DNA from: Rhodocollybia butyracea
Taxonomy: Eukaryota > Basidiomycota > Agaricomycetes > Agaricales > Omphalotaceae
Length of the DNA stretch: 20,709 nucleotides
Direction: 5' to 3'
NCBI GenBank assembly: GCA_015501585.1
Contig: JADNRY010000954.1
Location: forward strand, 1 to 20,709
The first letter of the stretch is position 1. Each line of letters begins with the position of its first letter. The notes beneath the pieces are model-generated. The model was not told where the DNA came from. It worked only from the letters and a program-made list of their open reading frames with translations, and did not search any database. Below are positions 1-6,983 of this stretch, one piece after another. The translations under genes and the position numbers were made by a program.

Positions 1-62
1 CATGCAAGTCCATTAGGTCCTGCACCAACAACAAGAACCTGTGTAGTATCTGGGAGAGGCAT
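1..62 (-). CDS. FAD-dependent monooxygenase, N-terminal 20 residues (partial)
   Basis: Reading leftward from the ATG at 62-60, the frame gives MPLPDTTQVLVVGAGPNGLA and then leaves the window. The hydrophobic strand followed by GAGPNGL is the dinucleotide-binding GxGxxG turn at the start of FAD-binding aromatic-ring hydroxylases (the PF01494 type), which add one oxygen atom using FAD and NAD(P)H. The motif sits about 12 residues from the start, as is usual in cytosolic members. Only the Rossmann turn is visible, so another FAD/NAD oxidoreductase is possible. It is transcribed away from the phenylalanine ammonia-lyase gene, with about 780 bp between the two starts, so they may share a control region. 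Confidence 0.6.
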   Translation of the reverse strand, partial: MPLPDTTQVLVVGAGPNGLA

Positions 63-845
63 CGAGAGAGAACAAGGGATATGGGATCAAGTGAGCCCGT
101 TGAAACTCACTTATTGAGGCCTGTCAAGTTAGCCATTGATGAGAACTAATTATCATAGTGTTTCAAGAGTACCTGGGAGCAACCCAAAAACGCTTGTACT
201 GGCGCACGTACACCGAAATAAACTTTTCGCCTTCCATCCGTGATTTACGTGTCTGTGAACAAGTCCATAGTCGGGAGCGAATAACCTTATCCATCTATCA
301 GTAACTAGTCATTCCGGACCGTCTTGTGCTTGATACATTCCTCCTTCCTTCTCTACAGCAGCTGTTTTCGGGTTGGTTCTTATTCCTGTTGACGGAATTC
401 GGTTGATGGCCCGTCAACGGAACCTTCCGCCGCTGTTCCCGGCTATTCCTCTTACTTCCAGACTCAGACACACGGCTCATGCCTACACCTGACTAATTGA
501 ATGAAGATCTGGTGCCTCCGGAATGCGCCAATCACAATCGACTATGGAAAAGCCCCATTACAGTATCAAGCTATTAGGCCTTCCCCGCTGTTCCCGGATG
601 TTCTTCGGACTTCTGATGGGGCTGAATTTTGACGATCGACTATGGGACCTTGACAAAACACGACTGAACACAGGCGAATAACCGATTGAATAAAGACCTC
701 CCCCAGAATGCAGATGTCAGAGCCCTTCTTGAACGGGCCCGATACAGCGGACATTCAGCTGGTGCGGTGAAGTCTCATTTTTTATCGCCGATTGCATACA
801 GGATAAGTACAGCCATTCCAAATTGCTGCTTCAGGTTCATTCACT
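63..845. other. Divergent intergenic region with degenerate local repeats
   Basis: This stretch separates the leftward monooxygenase start from the rightward lyase start. I see no convincing gene. Two stretches about 175 bp apart share short blocks: CGCTGTTCCCGG occurs near 432 and again near 588, and CGACTATGG occurs near 539 and near 637. This suggests an old, decayed local duplication. The short open frames here have no recognisable motif. Confidence 0.4.
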
Positions 846-3486
846 ATGTCCTTAAATCATACTGGTGTCACGCGCCACTTGATAGGCAAGGTCAACGCTT
901 ATATTTCTGGAGGAGACAGTGTCCTCATTGACGGTAACAGTCTTGACATTGCTGGGGTGATTGCAGTCTCTCGGTGAAAGTTTTAGCTACGCCTATATCG
1001 AACGATTCTAATCCATTTTTTGCAGTCGAGGATCAGTCCCTAAGCTCTCCGATAATAAGGAGGTCTTCTTGAGAGTCAATCGAGCTACCATTGCTGTTCA
1101 AGACCGATTGAGTGAAGGCTCCTCACTTTACGGTGTCACCACTGGAGTAGGAGCATCAGGTACTTGATAACATTGCTTCGGTCAGCATAATCTAAGTCCA
1201 CCTATCAATTAGCCTTTACACGCACCAATAAGGTTGAAGAGCTCCAGAGAGCTTTGACAAAAAATCTCAATGGGATTCTACCCATCACCTCAACTTCGGT
1301 AGATATGCAAATGGTCCTTGATGGGAATTATGAGGGGTACTGTGATGGTAAGGATCCCTCCTTTTCCGACACTTCCAATGTAACCTTCAAACTAGGTGCG
1401 CTTGAATAGTTTGATTCGGGGGCATTCTGGAGTTCGTTGGACTGTAATCACCTCAATGTATGAACTACTCTTGATGATGTTGTTCCTCTTGGAGCGAAGA
1501 ACAATACTGTGAGGTAAGTGTCTCTCAAACTCTCCTGGGTCTCACTTTCACCTCTCGATTGCAGCGCCAGTGGTATGATTCCTTGTTCATAACGATATAT
1601 CTTCAATTCAGAATTGTCCTCATCGTAGGTGATCTCGGTACTCTCGCATATATTGCAGGAACATTACTTGGTCTTCCTGATCTTCGTGTCTGGTATGGTA
1701 AAGGGTAATTGGGGATTAGTATCTATCGCAGAGTGTCTACAGCTTACCACAAGACCTAGACCCGAGCGCTCTATCCGTCCTGCTGTGCAGGTTTTGAAGG
1801 AAATCCAGTTGGAACCATTGACCTACGGTCCCAAAGAGGCAATTGCAATTTTAAAGTATGTTTTCATGTTTGATGTATCCTGTTCAAGTTTAATAATTTG
1901 CTATTACTGCTTAGTGGAACAGCGGCCAGTGCAAGTGCTGCTGCGCAAGGTTCTCTATGATGCAAATGTACTACTCCTCGCAGCGCAAGGCCTGTCGGTT
2001 ATGACGATCGAAGCATTGAGGGCAAATCTCGAGCCGTTTGAGTCATTCCCTCATGCTGTCGCTCGCCCACATCCTGGACAAGTGGAAATTGCTGCCAACA
2101 TAGCCCGCATGGCAAATGGATCTAAATTTGCTTTCAAAGAATATCCCGAAGGAGATCCTGAGTACCTACTCCGTCAAGACCGATATCACATCCGGTGCGT
2201 CCTGCAGTAACCAATGCAGTGAATGGTATAACATTTTTTTCTAATTTTTATACAGGTGTGTGCGCAGTGGCTTGGCCCGTTTGCTGAACGCCTCCTGCAT
2301 GCAATCGGGTCCATCACCATTGAGTTGAACTCGACAACTGACAAACCCCATCATTGACCCGGATGGTAAATTCCCCACAACATGTACCATGCGGGTAACT
2401 TTTCAAGCTCTTGCCCCCGCAGAGACAATGGATACTGTACGTCACGTTATGCTTGGCATAGGTAAAAAGAGATCACCGATTTGCAAATGAAGTTGACTTA
2501 TTCTTTTTGTATATTCTGCCAGGAAAGCTACTCTATGCACAACATACTGAACTTCTAAACCCGATGTTGAACCGAGGGTTACCTCCAGATTGTGCTGCAG
2601 GAGAGCCCAACCTTGATTATGGTCTGAAATCTTCGGATCTTTGCTGCGCTGCCTATTTATCAGGTGTGTTGTCAATCTCAATTATTTGAGAACTCATTTG
2701 CGACCGGTCATTAGAGATTGGCTTTTCTCAGTGGATCGTTTCTTCCTCACATCAACTCAACTGAACACCATAATCAATCTATTAAACTCTATGGCTCTTG
2801 CATCCGCAAGATATGCTAAGAGTTGTGTACAACTCCTCCAACAGGCAAGTCTTAACTTATTACCCATTGAAAAGCCTCCTCTGACCTCTTTCAAAGCTGG
2901 TGGCTACCTACCTTTATACTGTATGCCAGGCCATAGACCTACGAGCGATGAATATCCAGTATCTGGAGAAAACTCAAGACTCTCCTTGAATCTGAACTTC
3001 CAAATGTGTTGGTATGCTCGGATAGCCCGACTTTTCAAGATACATCTGCCTCTTTGTTCAACAACACTTCGTGTTCAATTTGCTGTTACTGCGTCTATGG
3101 AATCCATGTCGCGATTCAAGACTATGTTGTCACCTCTGATAGCTGAACTTTATACTCGTACAGCTCAAAACAACAGCATTCAGTTTGCTACCCTCAACCG
3201 GCCTTGTTGAGTGGCTTCAGAGTTTTGAGATCAAGGCGCGGGTTTTGTTTCTCCAGAATCGAATGGAATACTTTGGGCGTGATGCTGCTGCGATTGATTT
3301 TCTCGGTAATTCGGGAAAACGCATCTACGGTTTTGTCCGGAATGATCTGAAGATACCCATGAAGAAGGGAATGCTTGCATGGACAAGCACGAGATTGGAA
3401 CGCAGATTACTACTATTTTCCAGGCATTAGAGAAGGGCAGAATGGATAGCATATTCTCCGAGGCCATAGGGCCAATCCTTCTTTAA
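846..3486 (+). pseudogene. PAL: Phenylalanine ammonia-lyase with introns and several frame breaks
   Basis: PAL deaminates phenylalanine to trans-cinnamate with a self-made MIO cofactor (Ala-Ser-Gly). Family landmarks appear in order: VLIDGNSLDIAGV (exon 1, ATG 846), YGVTTGVGASG (about 1118-1158, with the catalytic loop Tyr), NSLIRGHSGVRW (about 1403), SASGDL (split by introns, 1512-1634), NGTAASAS, RPHPGQVEIAANI, RQDRY, QWLGPF, IGKLLYAQHTELLNP, CQAIDLRAMN, and a C-terminal GFVRNDLKIP and EKGRMD ending at TAA 3484-3486. Introns with matching phase: 974-1025, 1160-1212, 1514-1564, 1573-1628, 1856-1914, 2462-2522, 2664-2714 and 2845-2896 (GC-AG). The introns near 1300-1395, at about 2195-2255 and in 3010-3180 are unclear. 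Single-base frame breaks lie near 1470, 2344, 2763, 2785, 2970 and 3378; several are one extra A in an A run. There are few other nonsense changes, so decay is recent or some indels are sequence errors. Confidence 0.87.
1565..1572 (+). other. Putative 8-nt micro-exon coding the MIO triad of PAL
   Basis: A good donor (GTAAGTG at 1514) and acceptor (GATTGCAG ending at 1564) bound one intron. Only 8 nt later another GT starts a second intron, 1573-1628, ending CGTAG. Joining AG (1512-1513), C GCC AGT G, and GT GAT CTC (from 1629) gives Ser-Ala-Ser-Gly-Asp-Leu, the invariant family motif whose Ala-Ser-Gly cyclises to MIO. Both phases agree, and no other splice choice I tried keeps the motif. Confidence 0.65.
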
Positions 3487-4135
3487 AGTTTAATTTCGTG
3501 TTGTATGTATACTGTAAGTCTGTATCTGCGAGTCGACTATGAGTTCACGGGGCGTTTTGCGCTTAGTACGCTTGAATTTAATCACGTATCATAGTTTATG
3601 CAAAATATGCTCTACATAAGTACTTTTTGGGTATTACAAGAAACACTGGCGGGGGCTATGGCGGCAGGCAAACATATTCATATGCATGTAGAGTATATTT
3701 GTGGGAACGCTTGTTATCTGGCGACAGGTTACGGAGGCCTCCCGCGATCGTGCAGAAAAATTGAGACTCCCAAAACCATTCATTATGCTGCTAAAATATG
3801 GCAGCCTCACAATCAGCTTTCCAATTTGCCAAACCTTAAACCTGAAGATCTGTGTTGTAACGATAGTGTAACCGGCAGCAAGCGCTCAGGTTGTGCTGGA
3901 CTTCCCTAATGGAGACACTAGTCCCGAAGTAAAAACTCTTGTTACTTCAACACGGAAATTTTGTATAACTTTTGCCCAAAACATGTTAAAAGTTGATGAT
4001 CTTATCTTGTTATGTCATCTATACGTTCGTGGATTCATGCCGTAACGAAACCAGAAAATTTTCTGCTTTCATTACGTTACTTACATACGTCCCATGTGAC
4101 ACATTCTTTTAATTGTATTTTTACATATATTGACA
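3487..4135. other. Gene-free stretch after the lyase pseudogene
   Basis: No recognisable gene. The longest plus-strand open frame (3598-3909, 103 codons) has no motif I know and its composition looks like chance. The upstream LTR of the copia-type element should lie in this stretch or the next, but no TG...CA pair with a target duplication could be fixed because the matching 3' LTR is absent from the window. Confidence 0.4.
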
Positions 4136-4310
4136 CCTCAGCGTCGTTCTACCACTGTCGCTGAGGTTAGTACTCACATTCTTTATTTCTTGTACTTATT
4201 ACTGACTATGTACCTAGAACTCTCTTTTATTTCAATAGGTACATAATATAGCGTCGTTCTACCACTGTCGCTGAGAACTCTCTTTTATTTCAATAGTTTC
4301 AAAAGGTTTA
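4136..4310 (+). repeat. Two interleaved direct repeats in the probable 5' LTR/leader of the copia-type element
   Basis: A 26-bp block occurs at 4140-4165 and again at 4250-4275. A 23-bp block occurs at 4216-4238 and again at 4274-4296. In its first copy the 26-bp block is part of a hairpin with arms CTCAGCG (4137-4143) and CGCTGAG (4159-4165). The block sits 150-300 bp before the Gag start, where LTR enhancer repeats or the leader are expected. TGGGCCCCGGTAGCC at 4311-4325 starts with TGG like a tRNA primer-binding site, but I could not match it to a particular tRNA. Confidence 0.5.
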
Positions 4311-4432
4311 TGGGCCCCGGTAGCCTGTACTGAATTAACGAAGCTTCTCTACTGCGCACAAGACCTTGGAACACACTCATTTCACTCTCTCACACTTGTT
4401 CATTCACCTACACATCCCATACATTCGTCCAC

Positions 4433-5796
4433 ATGTCCCCTACATCTGCCACATCATCAGATTCCATTCAAATCCCTACCCTTACCTACGGGACCTATTC
4501 TCGATGGGTTGGCCCTATTTCTGGCAAGCTCCAGAGGGCTATGGTCTGGAGATTCTGCAGTGGAGAGATGTCTGTCTATCCTAAACCTTCCGATCCTCGT
4601 CCATTGCCTAATGACGCCTCTGCCGTTGACCGGGCTGCTGTTAGACGAGATCACAGGGAGGATATGCGATCCTACGAGGAATCAATTACTCGTAATGACA
4701 AGGCTATTGGGATCATCAAAGAGCACCTTGCGCCGGAACAGCTTCTTCTCATTGAAAAGCTCACATCCGCCAAGGATGTCTGGACTAAGCTTAAGGAAGC
4801 TCATGCTGGCACCACCGCTGGTCTTGAAGCCTTCTATATCAAGCGTGGTATGATGGATAAACGGTATGAACATGGTGATAACATGCAGGATCACGTTAAC
4901 TTCTATGCTCTCGAGAACAAGAAGCTCTCTGACACTGATGCTTTTGGAGACCAGTTCCTCGCGGAACTTATGCTCACTTCTCTTCCTCGTACTGTCGATG
5001 ACTCTCCTAACACTTGGGAGACGTTTACCATTGTCACTCTTGCTGCCGTTACTGAAACAAACAAGCTCACCTCTTCTTTTGTCACCTCCCGCCTCATTGC
5101 GGAGTATCGACGTCTCACTTCTGGTGATGATTCTTCCGAGGCGGCTAACGCTGCCACTGTTAGAGGGAAATCTAAACCAAAGAAGAAACCTAAGAAAGGT
5201 CCGCTCTGTTCCTACTGTCACAAAGGTCCTCACCTTGTTGAAGACTGTAACCACAAGAAGCGAGATGAGGAAGCATCCCGCCGCACTGCGTCCGCTCCTA
5301 GAAGCAGTGGGAGATCTAGTAGGAAGCCTACTGCCGCTGCCGCCCAACACCCTGATAGCGATAGCTCATCGGATGAGGAGGTCAGTGCAAAAGTCGCTTC
5401 CACCTACTCAGAATTTCCCTCCGTCCGTCATTCAAGTTCCGATTCTGTCCATGTCTTTATCTCCACTGATGTTGCCACCTTCCTTGCCAAGACAAGCAAC
5501 GACGAGAGTTACATTGACTCTGGGTGCTCTTGCCACCTAAGTCCACGTTGTGACTGGTTCGAAGACAGTTCGTACACCAAACTTGACAAACCCGTCCCCA
5601 TTCATCTTGGAGATGCGTCTACCATTTACGCTGTTGGTAAGGGTACTCTTCAGTACCTCATGGATACGCCGGATGGAATCATCACTGGTTTTCTACCCAA
5701 TACGCTACATGTCCCGGATCTCGCCGCCACTCTGATTTCTGTCTCTCAGCTCACTGACAAGCGCAAACACACCATTCTCTTTGATGGAGAGGAGTG
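4433..5796 (+). CDS. Copia-type Gag and protease part of Gag-Pol
   Basis: The open frame starts at ATG 4433 and is genuine up to 5796; the last few codons before its stop at 5813-5815 belong to the inserted LTR. Residues about 60-220 are the alpha-helical Gag (UBN2-like) region, with AKDVWTKLKEAH typical of copia Gag. A basic stretch leads to a CX2CX4HX4C zinc knuckle (Cys259, Cys262, His267, Cys272) that binds the genomic RNA. A Ser/Asp-rich linker follows. The aspartic protease motif is YIDSGCS (Asp362), with ILFDGEEC near the break. Gag packages the RNA into virus-like particles and the protease matures Gag-Pol. The usual copia motif is DSGA(S/T); here the third position is followed by Cys. 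Confidence 0.92.
5792..5796. repeat. Target-site duplication (GAGTG), left copy
   Basis: GAGTG directly precedes the TGTTATGAC start of the solo LTR and is repeated directly after its GTCATAACA end at 6979-6983. A 5-bp duplication is the normal footprint of LTR-retroelement integrase. Confidence 0.93.
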
Positions 5797-5980
5797 TGTT
5801 ATGACCCAGATCTAAATCCTATACACCCAATCTTTTTTCTTCTGTAACCAACTATGAACACTATCATTAATACTTCTACTTAACATTTTACATTCATTAG
5901 TTATTCAACACCATTTGGGTTAATGCTGCACACATTCTTCCAGAACACCATTAACAGTCACTGCACAGTCTGCACAGTCA

Positions 5981-6116
5981 TGACATTGTTCTAGCTCCAC
6001 AACTATGATGTCATCTTGCTACTCCACAATCATGATGTCATTCCATTGCTCCGCAGTTATGATATCACATCACTGCTCCACAGCTATGACATCACTGCTC
6101 CACAGCTATGACATCA
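5981..6116 (+). repeat. Periodic TGAYRTCA (CRE-like) repeats in the solo LTR
   Basis: Six related octamers start at 5981 (TGACATTG), 6006 and 6033 (TGATGTCA), 6060 (TGATATCA), 6087 and 6109 (TGACATCA), spaced 22-27 bp. Each follows a CCACA/CCGCA/GCACA-like run. The last two lie in near-identical 22-bp units. All are one or two transitions from TGACGTCA, the CRE/ATF bZIP site. Binding is not shown. Confidence 0.6.
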
Positions 6117-6135
6117 TTGCATAGCCTCTTTACAT

Positions 6136-6284
6136 CAATGACTCAATATCAGTCATTGCACAGCCAGATATCTGAGTCAACTACGGTTCCGCATACATGA
6201 CTCAATATTAGTCATTGCACAGCATTACATAGTCAGACTGACTCATCCGCAGTATTTCCGCAGTTATGACTCAAATCTAGTCAT
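6136..6284 (+). promoter_or_regulatory. Cluster of five TGASTCA (Gcn4/AP-1-type) sites in probable U3
   Basis: Exact matches to TGA(C/G)TCA lie at 6139-6145, 6173-6179, 6198-6204, 6239-6245 and 6267-6273, within 135 bp and just upstream of the TATA box. Three sit in short hairpins with a similar spacer: arms CAATGACT/AGTCATTG (6136-6158), ATGACT/AGTCAT (6197-6215) and ATGACT/AGTCAT (6266-6284). TGASTCA is the binding site of the fungal amino-acid-starvation regulator Gcn4/CPC1 and other bZIP proteins. Use as an enhancer is inferred from position. Confidence 0.6.
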
Positions 6285-6319
6285 TCCGCAGCATTTCCTA
6301 ACTAGTACACATTGCACAG

Positions 6320-6326
6320 TATATAA
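6320..6326 (+). promoter_or_regulatory. TATA box of the solo LTR
   Basis: TATATAA follows the bZIP-type cluster by about 45 bp and precedes the hairpin array by about 100 bp. This is the expected U3-to-R layout and puts the hairpins in the transcribed leader. Confidence 0.55.
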
Positions 6327-6427
6327 GTAGTCTAGATTTACCAATGTACGGGAGACGTATTATTTTTCTTAAATCCAAACCCCCACTTGTTTGCTGTTAT
6401 CACTTGTGTGAATCACCAGACCAACTC

Positions 6428-6785
6428 ATTGTATCTTGTTGAGCTATCTCCAAGCTACAATACACATTTATACATCTTGTTGAGCTAACTCCAAGTTGTA
6501 TCCACTAATATTCACCTGTTGAGCTATCTCCTAGTGAATACTTCTTTAATTGCCACTTGTTGAGCTATCTCCGAGTTGCAACTTCCTATTACTTGTTGAG
6601 CTATCTCCGAGTATTAGACATCACACTCACTATTACTTGTTGAGCTATCTCCGAGTATTAGACACCATACTCACTACTACTTGTCGAGCCATCTCCGAGT
6701 ATTAGTTCTGATTCATATTACTGCTTGTCGAGCCATCTCCGAGGGTAATCTTATTATTATTTGTCGAGCTATCTCCAAATAATAA
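6428..6785 (+). repeat. Array of nine bulged hairpins with constant core and covarying arms
   Basis: Nine hairpins lie at 6428-6461, 6470-6501, 6509-6540, 6550-6581, 6586-6617, 6630-6661, 6674-6705, 6717-6749 and 6754-6785, starting every 36-44 bp. The core is G-TTGAGCTATCTC-C, with variants TTGAGCTAACTC, TCGAGCCATCTC and TCGAGCTATCTC. It can fold as a 2-nt bulge (TT/TC), a GAG/CTC stem and a 4-nt loop (CTAT, CTAA or CCAT). The outer arms differ between copies but stay complementary: ATTGTA/TACAAT, ATACA/TGTAT, TATTCAC/GTGAATA, TTGC/GCAA, ATTAC/GTAAT, and TTATTATTTG/CAAATAATAA (perfect). Copies 5-7 share arms and a similar spacer, so they arose by local duplication. The function is unknown. 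Confidence 0.85.
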
Positions 6786-6978
6786 CTTCTGTGAGTTTCG
6801 TATTACAAACTAGTTACTAACTTTACTTGAGCCTAGTTGTTTGAGTATATATTTTTTGCCTAGCGGTTTCAACGAACGGAAAGGCTTGCTCTATAATCTC
6901 ATTGATTTCTCTTATCATTTTTACTGCTGAGTTACGTACTGTGAAGGTTTGGACGAGACTATTGATCGAGTCATAACA

Positions 6979-6983
6979 GAGTG
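6979..6983. repeat. Target-site duplication (GAGTG), right copy
   Basis: It follows GTCATAACA directly and matches 5792-5796. The copia Pol frame resumes at 6984. Confidence 0.93.

Larger units (their letters stand above)
5797..6978 (+). mobile_element. Solo LTR (1182 bp) nested in the copia-type element
   Basis: The ends are TGTTATGAC (5797-5805) and GTCATAACA (6970-6978), perfect 9-bp terminal inverted repeats with the TG...CA ends of an LTR. They are flanked by identical GAGTG. Without the LTR and one GAGTG, the codon TG(5795-5796)+C(6984) restores the phase between protease and the segment ahead of the integrase. Solo LTRs arise by recombination between the two LTRs of a full element, so the parent family should exist elsewhere in this genome. 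Internal layout: TGAYRTCA repeats (5981-6116), TGASTCA cluster (6139-6273), TATA box (6320-6326), then a nine-hairpin array (6428-6785). The orientation is taken from the TATA box and is not proven. Confidence 0.94.

Noticed and set aside
3598..3909. 103-codon plus frame after PAL
   Set aside because: No motif, no splice or family signal; probably chance.
4311..4325. TGGGCCCCGGTAGCC as the copia primer-binding site
   Set aside because: It begins with TGG at a plausible place, but I could not match it to a tRNA 3' end and the LTR end is unknown, so it is mentioned only as a possibility.
4682..5350. 222-codon open frame on the minus strand
   Set aside because: It is antisense to the clear copia Gag frame, has no motif and a biased composition expected from the complement.
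4866..5540. 224-codon plus frame inside Gag
   Set aside because: It is shifted relative to the frame with the zinc knuckle and protease motif, Leu/Ser-rich, and has no recognisable domain.
6428..6785. The regularly spaced repeats look at first like a CRISPR array
   Set aside because: The region lies in an LTR of a eukaryotic retroelement. The repeats are hairpins whose arms vary, the intervals are not unique spacers of constant length, and no cas genes are near.
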